Shown: positions 1-12,644, counted from the first letter of the stretch. The stretch is DNA of 64,000 nt from Syngnathus acus (GCF_901709675.1 NC_051101.1:3783501-3847500); one strand, 5' to 3'. Notes: generated by a model from the sequence alone, not told the origin. Program-made: numbers and translations.

Positions 1-1428
1 GTTTCAAATTTGCGCTTCTTGGTTTGTTCACGGCTTCACTTGAGATCTTGTATTAAGTTCTAAAAATCAATACGGTCCTTCGATTGTACTAGGATTAACG
101 AGGTGAGCTGCTATTATAATTCACAAAGAGAACAAATTGTCAATTTATGCAATTTACATGTGCAGTATAAACAGAGTTTTATTGTTTGCTCATAATCATA
201 AACGATATGCAGCGTTTGCGTTCATGGTCACCTTTGGCACATTCAACTTTGTTCTTGGCAGTACAAAAACATGATGAAATATAATCTCGACAGCTGCAAG
301 CTAAATAAAACATTCCGAAGCACGTCCCTGAGTAAAGAAATTCAACAATCAATAAATAGCTCAAGTAATAATGACATTCCTTCACGATGGCGACCCTGGC
401 ACGAGACAGTAAATGAGCTTTTTCAGCGGAAAGCAAAAAGACGAGCCCGGGCCAGGCCAGGCCGGGCTGCGCTCGTCTCTTTGTGCTGACCTCACTCATG
501 CATGGCTGCGATTACTTCCCCAACTCATTTAAGTCGCATAAAAGCCTTTAATTAATAAGCAGCCGTCCAATTGCGGGATCCCCTTCATGGTTAGCCGAGC
601 GTCGCTTCCCCGACTCCGTCGAGGCCGATCCTCTTAATTGAGAAGTGTCGCGATGAGCATCCGTAAACAGAAGGTGCAAAATAAACACTGCATTGGGCAT
701 TCAGACAGACCCTTATCACTGATTTGATAGACTGTAAATTGCTTTTTTTAAGCCAGGTAGAGTCTTTGACCAATTAGGCCTTATCAACACCTATGAAACA
801 AAAAAATGTTCAAACACATTGGCAGGTTGTAAGTGCAAATTATCAACGGGCACGATATAAATAGTGTAGCTAATTATCAAGTTGTTTCCCATTAAGAGAA
901 AAAAAAAAATCACCTGATGTAAAAATAAAAGAAAGTAAAGAACTACAATGGTAAATTCCAGAATCTCACCTAAAATGCTATTAAAAAAACAACAACTTAA
1001 AAATCTTAATCAATTGTTAGGGCAGAAACCACAACGAGGCTTTTTTAGATTTTAAAAATCATATACCCTCTAACCAGCTGTTTCAGCCAATCAAAATCCA
1101 GGAAAAAGGCATTTATGGAAAAGAGGAATATAAAATCATCCCAAAGGTTTAAAAATTGCTCCGTACGTTATAATTTCAATAGTGAGACTCGAACTGCACT
1201 GCAGTACGTTTCGTCGTGTTTAAAAGATGATTCAAGACAGTCTAAAATGTGATGCATTGCTTAATGGAGGCTTGTTTTTGTTTTGTTTTTTTCAAACGGC
1301 TTTAGGACCAAGTCACCTTTGTTGTTGTTGTTTGGGCGTTTTTGCCAGCTCCCATTTGTCAGCTGTTAGTTTGAGCGGCGAGACGAGGCGAAGCGGAGGA
1401 GTGCGACTCGTCTCGCCGACATCTGTCA
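1..1428. other. 3' flank of the minus-strand Ig gene; no gene seen
   Basis: This AT-rich stretch contains no convincing exon. Short open frames on both strands have no family resemblance or splice context. It probably includes the 3'UTR of the minus-strand Ig-superfamily gene that ends at about 1,429. A reverse-strand AATAAA (seen as tttatt near 177-182) could be its poly(A) signal, but that would need a UTR of about 1.2 kb and is not established. Confidence 0.4.
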
Positions 1429-4400
1429 TCACCTCGGCCTACTTCGGTGAGCCTGATGCTGGAGACACAAACGCTTTATTGTTGACGCGCAACAAGCAGC
1501 AAAAAGAAGAGCAGCAAGAAGAATCGCAAGGGACAACAAGCAGCTTAAAAGCTGTCAAAAGATGAATGTGATTTTTATTTTTTTTTTAACATCATGGTGA
1601 AAATATGAGGTGATTGAATTTTGGTCAACTCACCAATGTTGGGAGGAAATGTGAGGAATTAAGAAGAACTTTGAGAAAATTTGAGAAAAATTGAAAACAA
1701 CTCACCTGCTGTTGGTGGGCGGCATGACCGTGGACGGTCTGGCCGTTGACGGTCCGGCCGTGGCCAGCGTGGCCTCGGGTGTGAGCACGGCCACGTGCGT
1801 GCTGATGCTGCCCGCCATGTCCGGAGCGGTGCTGCTTGGATTTATGACGAGTGTGAGCCCTGGGAAGGCTCTGGAACTGAGCGAGTGGGATAACAGGCGG
1901 AGGCGTGGGCGCTAGCGGACCCGCGGGTGCTAGAGTCGGTTGAGCTCGGGGCACGGGGTGAAACAGTGCTGCTTGGGTTTGCTGTCTCCGGTTCTGGAAG
2001 ACTTTTGCGCTGTGTGTGTGGGATTTAAGTGCCGCTTGTGTGAGGGCGCCGGCTTCTCGCTGGTTAGCTTGGTGAGGTTGGCTGGCGCTGCGGGTTTGAG
2101 CTGCTTGGGCCAGTGCTGCCCTCTGTTGCTGGACCGCTTGTGCTTGGAGGAGGCGGTTCGGGTCAGCCTGGGCTGAACTAAATGGGTTACTCTGTCTGAA
2201 AGTAGCTTGCTGGCTGACAAAAGGGTTGCTGCTTGTCGTGGTGTCCTGACTGGAGGAAGCTTGGGTCGCAGACGGAAGCCTCGAGTCTTGCCTGGCTTGC
2301 TCCCTTTGCGTCGGAGGGCTTCTGTGCGAGTGGATGGCAGGCTCAAGTTGCGGCACTCTCAGAGTACGCGAGTCCCAAAAATCAGCCGAGTGGTTCCTCG
2401 TCCGGCCTTGCCGAACAGTGGAGGTTGCGTCTTCCCGAAAAGGATTTCGATTTCGCGGCTGCGTTTGTCGCAAAGGCGGTTGGTCGGTGTAGTCTGTCGT
2501 GTCCGAGGCCAGCCCCCTGGGGAGGGTCCCTCTGGGATACGCCGGCGTTCCTCTCAGGAGATCCCACGACATCTGCTGGTGGGAGGAAGCGGCGGCGCTG
2601 ACTTCCTGTTGGTAAGTCTGTGTCCTGGCGTTGCGCTGAGCAGTGTGAGAGTGTGTGTATCCGGTCGGGATGAGCCCCGGCTGAGCCTGAAGACCCTGAG
2701 AGGCTGACCCGCTTGGCATTCTGGGATTTGACTGCCCCGTGTCTGTTAATTGAGTCGGTCTATTTGTGGCTTCCTGCTGGGGGAAGGTGTTCAGGTTGAC
2801 GTTGATGGTGGGCATCGGCGCGTTCGGCTGGGAACCTTGCGTCTGGTTCAGCTGGACCCCCGCGGGCCGTCCGTCATTTTGACCGGGACCCGTCTGGAGC
2901 ACAACGTTGGAATTGGTCCGCTGCGGGTCCGCCCGCGAGAAAGCCGGGTTGTCGAAGCCGTCAAGCGGGTAGGAGGATGCGTTGCGAGGAACTTCGCCAA
3001 GGAGTTCGGGCGCGAGATCGTTCCGCTGCAAGGTGTTCAGCTGCAGAGCCTGCAGGTCGGCGGGCCTCGGCTGCTGGCCAGCGTACAACCAGGCGGGGCG
3101 GCGGCCTCGTGGGCTCCATTGAAAGACAGGGGGGTCGGGATTTCGGGTCGGATCCCTTGCGAGGTTAGCGCGTGGATCAGGAGGCTTAATGGTGACAGAA
3201 AAAAAATGAGACGCGGGTCAATGGCGCCGTCACACGCTGGTTAAAATCAAGAGCGAATCATCTGCTTGCTCGCTGGCTTACTTGAGGTTGAGGATTTGTG
3301 CGGTTCTTCTGGACCGTGATAACTTCACCTTGCCTTTGTCGCGCTGCAACAATACAGGCGCAAACGATTACCGGGAGCCAGGCACAAAGTCTTGATAGCG
3401 GTATGTGTCACACATAAAATCTTGATTTCGGCATTATTCAATTATGGAAGAAGTCATGAATATTTGTACAGAAACAGATGACGACAGACTACTAAAGGTC
3501 CTCACCCCGTCTCCTCAGTACGAGACACACCAGCAGCACAATGAGCAGCACCAAAATGAGCAGCAGCAGAAAGCTGCCAATCACGATGCCCACCACTTCA
3601 CCGACGTCCAGGCAAGTGTCTAGAACGCAAAGAAAGATGCAAGTCATATAGGAGAGCAGCACCTGTGATGTATATAACAAAATATTTTTTACGGTGCAAT
3701 TTTCCTGTATTTTTATGTTGTTTCAATGTGACCCTGCAAACACTAAAAGGCTATTTAAAGTTTTGTTGGAAATAGTTAGTGTGGTTTTTGAGTTATGCTG
3801 GTAACAAAAACACCTGCTTTACCCTTTGAGCTTGGCAGAGGTAACAAACAAAGATAATGAGGCCAGACAGAAGAGATAAGAAAGGGGAGAGTGAGAAAGG
3901 AAAATAAATGAAACCAAAAGATGGAAGTGTGTGCGTGTGCATTTGTGTGTGTCCAAGTCACCGAATGACTTTGACCACATTCCCGCCAGATCAATCTCCC
4001 AGGATGCATTGTGTCCCTCTGCTGTCATGAAGACAGATATTCGGAAGGTGGGGGAGGGCACCGTTGTAAGCCCCACCGCCATCATTATTATCCGCCTAGA
4101 GGTCAACCTTGGTCATAACTCACTTTCCACGGACACGTCCGTCCCCCGCACTGACTCGCCGCCCGTGACAGCGTTGCGGGCGGTGCACGAATAGCGGCCG
4201 CTGTCGTCCGTGGACGACGTCTGGACGCTGAGCGCGCCGCTGTCGGGCTGCGCCGGCACCACCGGCTGACCGTCGCGTTGCCACGTGAAGAGAGCGGGGG
4301 GCAGCGAGTCCGACAGGCAGGTGAGGCGCAAGGTCTGGCCCGCCTGAACATCGGCGCTGCCCACACAGTCTTTGGGAGCGTCCTTGGTCAGGACCGGGGT

Positions 4401-7400
4401 GTCAGGTCCGTCTGGTGGAACAACATGATTACGACATGAAAGTCTTGCACTGGGTACTTCCCAAAAAATTGAGCTAAGCTAAAACACAACTCCATCAGCA
4501 CTCCCCGCAGTTGAGTAAACGGGTGTTGGCTCCGTCTGGTGCCGTGATGAACACAGCAGGTTGTTATCGGGATCACAAGATACACTAGTATTGATTTGTT
4601 TTCACCTCCAAAGACCAGGAGACTTTCTGTTGAAGGCGTTTTAGCACCTCCACCAAGGCGCTCAAGTTGGGCTTTAATTAGCTAGCAGAAAAATTACTGT
4701 GGGTCTCGCATCAACTATTGCTTGCTAACAACTCACAGAAGACGGTGAGACTCCGCGTGGCGGTGCGGGCGCTGACGGGATTGCTGACGGTGCACGTGTA
4801 ATCTCCGGCGTCGCCTCGCTGGCCCGGGTTGATGACCAGCGAGCCGCCGGCGATGGTGATCCTGCCGTCTTCGGTGATGGCCTCGCCGTCCTTCCCCCAC
4901 TGGAAGGTGAGCTCTGTTCCACTTGCGGTGCACGTTAGAGTGACATTGCCCCCTTCTGTTGCCACTGAGGGCACCGAGAGGGTCACCTCCGACACAGCGT
5001 CTATTCAAGAAACACAGCCACTCACTGTTTAGTCTCAATATACTTTCTTTAAGCAATTAAAAAAATAATAGATTGAATATTCAACTCTATGTTGTCACTA
5101 AGAGTCGTGGTCTTTTATTCACACAAGGCATTTATTGTTGGATAATTTCTTTTATGATTCATCTCACCAATTATGTTATTAAAAGAAACATCTTTCCAGC
5201 GGCTCCGTTGACTGAACGGCAGGCGGCTGGTATTTTCCGAGCGGAGCGAGCCAGACGCACAAGGCTGTGACATTGGCGCGAGCGCGCACTTAGTTTGCAA
5301 ACCTTTTCGGCAATAATTTGTTCCAGCCGTCAGCGCGTTAGAGACGGTGGTGAGAAACAAAGGTGCGCTAGGCGGCGGGAACGTGGGCTGATCACAATAG
5401 ACGTCGTGCTGGACCGGCCTTTATGAAAATCAATGCAAATAGCACACATAAATATAATGCAAAGTGCGCAATGACACATCGAAAGAGTGTGTGCTGCATA
5501 TCAATTGAGTGAGGATGGCTGAAAATAATCGAGACGGCAGACATGAGCGCACAGCGTGTCATGATTAATGTGATTGCTCCTCTATAGGAGGAGAATAAAA
5601 ATTCTAAAAAATAAAAAATGGGGAAAAACAAAATACATTTAAAAAAAAATTAAATAAATTAAAAAAAAGTAAATACATTTTAAATAAATAAAATAATAAT
5701 AAATAAATAATAAATAGATAGATAGATAAATAAATAAATACATTTAAAAATAAATAAACAAAATCTCAGCTATCAAATACAATATTCCCTGTCAGACAAC
5801 TGATGCTTTCTTTTTTCGGTACTTACCAAAAACCCTGAGTGATACCGATCTGGAGTTTGGCGTCAGGCCCGAGGAGGCAAGCGGGATTACCTCCACCGTG
5901 TACGTTCCGGCATCCCCCAGCTGGGCGCTTCCGATGCGGAGCTGCGTGGCCGTGATGGTGAGGCGGCCGCGAAACTGCGCCACTTCATTGAGGACAGGGG
6001 AGCCGCCAGCAAACAGGCCCAGCGTCACGTCCTCGTACAGCCACGTCATGGACAGCACGTCCGGCACGGTCAACACCGTGAACAGGATCTCGGTGCCGCT
6101 CAGCACCAGCACAGGGTCAGTCTGGAATTGGATCTGGATCGGGTCCTGTGCCAGCACCAGGACTGGAAGGGAAACATGATGGCTGACAGTTTGATATTTC
6201 GAGTCGTTTTATTTGTTGTTGCTGTGGAAGTTGTTAGTTAGGTGCTGGTTACAGAGGCGCACTTCTTTTTACACTTGCATGTTCACAAAATGAGATGTTT
6301 GACCATGTTGCTACAGTGGTTGACTTATTTTTACACTTGCAACACTGTTTTTTCAGAGTGTAACATTATGACCCCAGATCCGACTATTTCTGCGATTATA
6401 ACATTTGCTCCATTATGAGATGTGCAGAAACAAAATTAATCACTGCAGCAAATATACTGACCTACTTGTATAATTATAACAAGCAAGCAGTGTTTCCTGA
6501 GTGTCCATGTACGAGTGTGTATTTACGCAAAGAACAAGCACAATTCTCAAATGGGATTGACCCCAAAGTCCAATTACTTCCTATTTTCATAGCCAAGTTA
6601 ATGACGCTGCATTATATAGGATTTCAAAGAAGCTCGATTAGGGGAAAAGGTAAAACGGACTGGCATGTCCTCAAACGGTGTGGTGGGCTCAATCACCATT
6701 TTGCCAAATCAATTTCCAATAGGCAGCGGGGGAAAATGACTATTTAATTAAATGAGAATGTCGGCGATTATGACTTGAATTATTATCTTTCATGCATGAA
6801 CGGCGGGCCCCGGACGAAGAGCAAATTGAAATGTAATTTCAAATTCCCCACATCTCATTTTCTACGCCCGTTTGCTGCAACAAAAACACGCGGGTATCTC
6901 AGACGCTCTGCCTTTTGTTTGTTTTTATATTTTTTTCCATGTGTGTGCGCCAGGCAGTGTGTGCTAAACACTGCTACACATTTTGTTGGCATTATGCATG
7001 CTTTTACAGATATTAAACGCTCAATTTGAGGAAAAAACTCCTGCTGCTTGTCTTGATACCATGAAATCAAATGATACTTTTTTTCAAGTTCAGAAAATCG
7101 AACGGACAATAAGTGATTTTCTTATATACCTATTAAAATAGATAAATTAAAGTAAATGTTTTTGTGATTTATTTCGTTACCTTATTTCAGGATTCGTTCT
7201 TGTGAAACAGTTATTCTCGCAAATACTGGGGGGTAAAAGCAGACATCTCTTAACTAAATATTAACATTAAAATCAGGTATTCTTGGACAGGCTCAACAAG
7301 GATAATACAATATCAATGTCATTCATTGATTCTCAGTAATTACAACTATCAATGCGCAAAACGCGGTTTAAACTGTTAATCACCGTTTCAACAATAAATT

Positions 7401-7707
7401 TGCAAATTTACGAGAGTGAAAGTAGGCATTGAATGCGTCACCCTAGGAATGCGGTTTCTCTGGTTGGGAAGGAAAACGAATGAAAGAAAGGCGACTCTGC
7501 GGTTTGAAGGCTTTCCCCCCCACCACCACCACACACCTCATGTGGACGTGTTTGAAATACCACGCAGCTAGTCTTGTTTTCTTCCCACGTCACCGACTCA
7601 GAGGCCATTTGGGGTCTCATTTTGAAAGCTGGTGCAAAAAGAAAGGGTCGTGGTTTTTTGTTACCTGCCAGTGACAGCCCGGCAAAGAAGGCCACAAGTT
7701 GTCCCAT
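1429..7707 (-). CDS. Ig-superfamily type I membrane protein (three Ig domains, long Gln/His-rich tail with NPF motifs)
   Basis: Predicted single-pass cell-surface protein of 871 aa, probably an adhesion molecule or receptor. I read eight coding exons: 7665-7707, 5827-6162, 4737-5000, 4124-4411, 3506-3619, 3282-3343, 1706-3184 and, less surely, 1429-1458. All junctions keep frame. Order: signal peptide (about 1-20); a V-type domain (about 22-126) without the usual B/F-strand cysteine pair; two C2/I-type domains with cysteines (LTCTASG...DYTCTVSN and LTCLSDS...RYSCTARN); membrane segment about 318-341 followed by RRR; then a tail of about 530 residues. The tail is rich in Gln, Asn, Pro and His, with NPF at about 616, 689 and 702 and a His/Arg/Gly-rich end. 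A cysteine-less first domain followed by C2 domains is known in the CEACAM, HEPACAM and CD2/SLAM groups, so it may be a distant relative, but I cannot name an orthologue. The gene is divergent from the Ig gene at 10.9 kb. The last exon is the weakest part: the frame also runs past 1706 to a stop at 1625, but a strong donor (CAG|gtgag) sits at 1705. Confidence 0.75.
5640..5765. repeat. A/T-rich simple-sequence tract
   Basis: Low-complexity run of aaat/aaataa and gata-like units inside intron 2 of the minus-strand Ig gene. It has no coding content. Confidence 0.8.
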
Positions 7708-9539
7708 GTCTCCAGTCAGGACGCCCTGTGGGAAAGTTTCTATTCAGCAAAATAACCATTGTGGACGTCCAGAAGCAAATTTTGTGACGCACCACACAAA
7801 AAAATGAATACTTTAAACTATTCACTTCCGTGTATGTGTCAATCCGACGAGCCTTCCTTTGGTGAGGGAATAAGTCTAGCTTTAACTTACCCACGCATGT
7901 TGTCTTCATGGGCATTCTGGTACGTGGTAAATGTCATGCTCAGTTTTGGGATGCAAAGATAATAATATCAACTTCCGGGTCGTCCGCCCCTACCACCTGT
8001 CACTGTTGCACCTGTTCTCTTAAAGGGCAAGCACCCACAAACCACGCGAGCGTCTCCGCGAAACGTGGCGGCCATGTTGAACGGGGCACCGCTCCAGTCA
8101 AACGCAATGGCTGCGCATTGAAAATACATCATGCTCGTTTCTTAGCCAGTTTCTATAGGCACACATACGTGCTATTATTATAGAACCCGAAAAATAATAA
8201 TGTAAATATATGTAGATATGTTTCACAGCACGACTCAAAGCTTTAAAAATGTTAATTTAATGGCTTTATTGTAAGTAACACTAGTCATTTCCAACACTCC
8301 AATAATATTTATGAGTTTGCAGAAAACTATTCGAGCGCCAAGCCATACAGTTGGGGGAAAAAAGTGAGCGAACAAACAATTTGTCTACTGCAAAGCTGCA
8401 CTGTAGGCAATGTTGACTGTTAATCGCCTTCTTCCCAAACGCTTCCTGCCAGCCGGCTGAGGCATTATGTGAGAGGAACAAGGTCAAAAGAAGAAGCTGT
8501 TCAATTATTAAAAGGCAGCCAGACTCCTCTTTTTTTGCTTTGCTTTCTTCAGTGCCCTTGGACGCGTTGCGTTGATTTCATGACAAACGTACATGGGAAT
8601 GAATACTAGTGTCTGATAATTTTTTTTTTCCTTTTAACCCAAAAGTGGGCGACATTTCTGAAAAGCGGTGTTATCTTGGTATTTTTCATGCAAGGTTTGT
8701 TTGAATTTACAACATTGTATTTTTTCAATAGGGATATAATGGAGTGGTCTGCTCTAACATCAGGGACATTTCTCACGTAAGTGTTCAGCAATAATGCCGT
8801 AACGCAAACGCTAGCTGTACTGTGTCTGTGAACATTGCGTCAAGGAAAATTGCTGCCTTGAAATTTCCCACAAAGGCCGCATTGTGAGTTTTGTAAACGA
8901 TTCTTTAAATGAGATTGATTGTTTTGACCGTGTTTTGATCAAATGTTAATTTTCTAAACATGTCTTGAAAGTTCCCAAACTACTCCACAATAATGTTGAC
9001 ACTGACTTGTCAAAATGTGAATATTTCATCTCTTTAAAAAAAATCTAGATGCGAATTAATGCGACTGTCTTGAAATTTCTCGCACACCTCAAAGCGGTGT
9101 TGTTTGTGTTGCCATGGTTACCGCTCGGCATTGTTCGTCCAAACAAAGTGGACAATCGCAAGCTCCGGGGCAGCATGCCTGCGCTCAGCTTGTGTGTCAG
9201 TGCCTCCCGCTGGTTAAAAGCAGCAGTAATGGCGCTCAGTGGGAGGAAGAGCTGTGGGATTGTTGACGGACTCAGCAAGGAGGCCGGCGCGTTCGGAATA
9301 ATTATTGTAATCGCTCGTTTTCATAACTCCCCCGCCGATAAGTGATGTCATGTCATGACGAAGTTTGCCTGTGTTAGCGCGTTAGCTCAATTTTTTTGCT
9401 CTGCTTTCAGAGAGCCGTGGCAAAATCGGGCATAATAGTACTTGAAATGTGGCTGCTGAACTGCAAAATATGGCCTTTTGTGCTCAGTTGTCACTCGTGA
9501 TTCCACGCCCCGCTCAGCTCGTGCCACGCCCCCACTAAA

Positions 9540-9915
9540 GGTAAAAAAAAACAATAACGGTCAAAAGTACCCAACTCCCACAGAAGATTTGAAAAGACCT
9601 GAAAAAAAAGAGGCGAATCTGAAAAAACAAGTTGAACTTGAAAAAAAAGGTGAATGTGAAAATATAAAACATGCAACTGAAAAAAAAGACCTCAAATCTT
9701 GAAAACTAAATTGAGGCGAAACCTGAAAATAGTTTATTAAAAAAAAAGACCAAGGCGAAGCAAAACTATTTTCAACTCGAAAAAACTTTCAAATAAGTAT
9801 TTTTATTTTTAATACATTGTTTTATTTTTCAAGTCTTAAACTCAGCACGTTTATTTTCAGATTTAAGGTTTGTTTTTTTTCAAGTACGAGTATTGTTTTT
9901 TCAAGTACAAAACGT
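9540..9915. repeat. A-rich degenerate repeat with inverted symmetry
   Basis: The left half (9,540-9,770) is a series of units resembling ctgaaaaaaaa or cttgaaaa. The right half (9,780-9,905) carries the complementary tttttcaag-type units. This gives a loose palindrome of about 370 bp. It could be a decayed MITE-like element or simple low complexity. No target-site duplication was found. Confidence 0.4.
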
Positions 9916-10771
9916 TTGACCCCAATCTATAATCTGTCGTAATGGCATGCCGGAAATGTGGACACACATGTTCCAGCTACAAAAACTGAGACAATACATA
10001 TTGTTCCCACCCGGGAGGGCATAACGAGGCAACAGCACAAAGAATATCATATGGCTTCCAAGTCCCGCATTGTCGCCGGTTTACCTTCATAGGAGCACAA
10101 AATCCAGCGGTGTGGACTAGTGGTCAAGAATGCAGCCTGTGACCCAAAAGTATCATAATGACAGCTGCTTCCAAAAACCTGTGAGAAATGTCAGGTTAAA
10201 CAGGCAGAGGACTCTCAAAAATCTCATTAAAATGATCAATCAAAAAACCATTTGGTAAATTAGTGTTAATCATTATCTATCTAAATTTAATATTTGGAAG
10301 CCTAGTCGAGTCGAACCGGCTTGAAATTGGCTGACGGAGACGCAGCCTTTACTTTTGAGGCTTTTCTGTGAGCTTTTGTCGCGTTTGGAGGAGCGCTCAT
10401 TTTAACAATAGAGATGTCCAGTCGGCGTCCAGAGGAAGCTTGTAGTGTACAGGAAAAAGAGGTGGAGTCCAGCGCGAGGAAACAGCTTGAAAACAAGCTG
10501 ACGCCTCGCTCGGGCTGTGGAACCTGATCACGATTTTGCCAGCTCTGTGGCGTCTCTGACTACGCGCTGAGATTATTTCTTTTGGCAGTTTTAAGGGACT
10601 TTGGCAGCGCGCCTTGACCGTCGGGAAGGCCAAGAAAGAACATTTTGGGAAGGTGGGTGAGTTTACAGGCTTTGCAGTGAGTTATGCGCTCAGGGGCTTT
10701 ATCTAGTGGCCACCCTGTGGAAGTAGCTTTTGTTGCCTCTGTGACACTGAAACAAACAAAATATAGCAACT

Positions 10772-10837
10772 TATCACAATATCTATCTATACTATAGATC
10801 TATCTATCTATCTATAATATAGATAGATATTGTGATA
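10772..10837. repeat. Palindromic TATC-type microsatellite
   Basis: Arms of 19 bp (10,772-10,790 and 10,819-10,837) are exact reverse complements. They flank a TCTA repeat, so the whole 66 bp could fold into a hairpin. It lies about 75 bp upstream of the start codon of the plus-strand Ig gene. Confidence 0.75.
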
Positions 10838-10911
10838 TAGATTCTATATCTACATGCACAGTAGTGGTGTACGTTGAAATTTGCACGTGTGCGTCTACAT
10901 CAGCTGGCGTC

Positions 10912-12520
10912 ATGGCTCTACTGGACTTCCTGCGCTGGAGAGCTGCCACACTACTGCTCCTGTGTAAGTGATATATTGCTTGTTTTGCTCCTGATAACTA
11001 TTGTCCGGTGTTCTGGACGTCATGTAATAGGCACACTTAATTTGCTCCACCCTGTAGCCAGTAATCACCATTTTGTGTGCAGTGACATGATGTTCCTTCA
11101 TGTGTGTAGTTGTCGCCGGGTTGGACTGCATATCGGTGCACATCCCCAACGATGAGCCCATGTACGTCATCCCGGACTCTACCCTGGTCCTCCGCGCCCA
11201 CATCCAGTACGGCTCTCCGGACGAGCTGACGGGCGTCACCTGGGAGCGGCGGCCCGAGAGCGGCGTCCCCGATGGGCGGGCCGCGCTGGCCACCTGCCCC
11301 GGGGGGAGCCCCCCGCAACCTGTCCAATGCACCGTCACCCGGCCCAACGTGCGCGCCAGCCTGGAGGAGCAGGCCAGCGTCCTGCACGTTAGCCATTTTG
11401 CAAAAGCTGACGCGGGAATCTATGCTGTCACCGTGATGAGTAAGGCCGGACAATCCAGCACGGCACTCGTTATCGTCCGAGAATACGGTGAGTCATTGCA
11501 CCATTTTTAAAAATAGATTTTGATTGATTGATTGATGGTGCGCTTCATTTCTGATTTCCTTTCTCTGATGAAAAGGGGCAAATCCAACCTCACCTTTTGC
11601 TCTTTGTGTCTATGTGGGTGGCGCAGAGGCGGTGCACCACGTGTCGGTGAGCATCAACGTGTCACACTCGTCGCTGGTGTGCGGCGAGGCATGGGGCACG
11701 GAGCCTCAGTTCAGCTGGCTGCACGAGCGTGACGCCGTCACCGGCAGCGTGGGCCGCGTATCCCCCGACGGCGCCACCCTGGTGGTCACCAAGGTGCCCA
11801 TTTGCGGCCACTTCACCTGCGTGGTCAGCAACAAGCTGGGCTACAGCTCTGCCACCTACACGGCCGGTACGGGAATACGTTTTCAATTCAGAGTGAAGAC
11901 GAGTGTTGGCAAAGGAAAATATCAAAACATTCTTAACTTTCAGACATGGTGTGACGGGGCTTTGATTATGAATATATTCTTGTCATATGTTATAATGTGA
12001 AAAAAAATTTGGTTGATTTTGAAAGAGGTCATTTAGGCTGATTAATTGGTTAGGTCTTGCTGACCTGATGGGGACCCGAAAAGTGGCGGCAATCCATTTC
12101 AGTCCTTCCTTTTTCCTTTCCTTTCATTCATCCCACCCTTGTTTTGTTCCTCCCTTCCTTCCAACCAATCTGGACAGCCATGTCAATTTTTTTTGTTTCC
12201 CCCCTGTTGCACAGCACCTTGTGAATCAGGCGGCATCAGTGGATCGACGGTGGCTGTCATTTGTCTGGTGGTGCTGCAGATCTTAGGAGCAGGCCTGGCA
12301 TTTCTACTCTGGAGGTACACACACATTCATAACTTTTGGGTTTGGGTCAAAATTAAAACTAATCGTCCAAGCCAGACGTGCAAGACGCGGCAGTGGAGGA
12401 TTTCAGTTTGCTATTTTTGTGTGTGCTTGTACCTGCTTTCTTTTTTTTCCCCTTCCCAGACGCTACCGAAACAGGAACCGAGGAGACAGGCTGCGAGAAC
12501 ATTTGGACGACAATATTTAA
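10912..12520 (+). CDS. Two-Ig-domain type I membrane protein (CD2/SLAM- or CEACAM-like layout)
   Basis: Predicted 276-aa cell-surface protein from five exons: 10912-10963, 11110-11487, 11627-11866, 12215-12314 and 12460-12520. All have GT-AG borders and consistent phases. Order: signal peptide (start MALLDFLRWRAATLLLL); a V-type domain (about 23-142) in which the F-strand motif reads DAGIYAVTV with no cysteine; a C2-type domain (about 144-223) with SLVCGEA and GHFTCVVSN; membrane segment about 234-256; and a 20-residue basic tail ending LREHLDDNI. Domain 1 has a non-standard cysteine pair (LATCPG, VQCTV) in its middle. A V domain without the canonical disulfide followed by a C2 domain is the known CD2/SLAM and HEPACAM layout. 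No ITAM, ITIM or ITSM is present, so any signalling would need a partner. A poly(A) signal lies 283 bp downstream. Orthologue not recognised. Confidence 0.78.
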
Positions 12521-12628
12521 ACAGCGCCAAAAGGGAGTACAGGAAATGTGCATAATTAATTTGAGGAAGTTTTTCTATTGTCTCCAGCAGGACTTGTTCT
12601 ATAATATCACGTGTATAGTCTTGAACTA

Positions 12629-12644
12629 CACTGCCCCCTGCTGG
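12629..12644 (-). promoter_or_regulatory. CTCF-like motif
   Basis: The reverse complement reads CCAGCAGGGGGCAGTG, close to the known CTCF core. It lies in the 3'UTR of the plus-strand Ig gene, between the Ig pair and the Argonaute pair, where an insulator would make sense. A motif match alone is weak evidence of binding. Confidence 0.35.

Larger units (their letters stand above)
7708..10911. other. Divergent intergenic region between two Ig-superfamily genes
   Basis: The two Ig genes start on either side of this 3.2-kb spacer, so their promoters lie within it. No TATA box stands out beside either start codon. The region also holds an A-rich degenerate repeat (about 9,540-9,915) and a palindromic TATC-type repeat (10,772-10,837). 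A GC-richer patch at 10,300-10,760 has short open frames on both strands but no recognisable protein. Confidence 0.5.

Noticed and set aside
1625-1705. Unspliced extension of the Ig-receptor tail to a stop at 1,625
   Set aside because: It begins exactly at a strong splice donor, and composition changes abruptly from His/Gln-rich to Phe/Leu-rich.
2207-3244. Long plus-strand open frames (166 and 164 codons) opposite the Ig-receptor tail
   Set aside because: They are antisense shadows of a G+C-rich, low-complexity coding exon and show no family resemblance or splice context.
10305-10528. Short open frames on both strands (32 codons minus, 37 codons plus) in a G+C-richer patch
   Set aside because: Too short, overlapping each other, and without a recognisable product or matching exons. 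Possibly part of a non-coding transcript.
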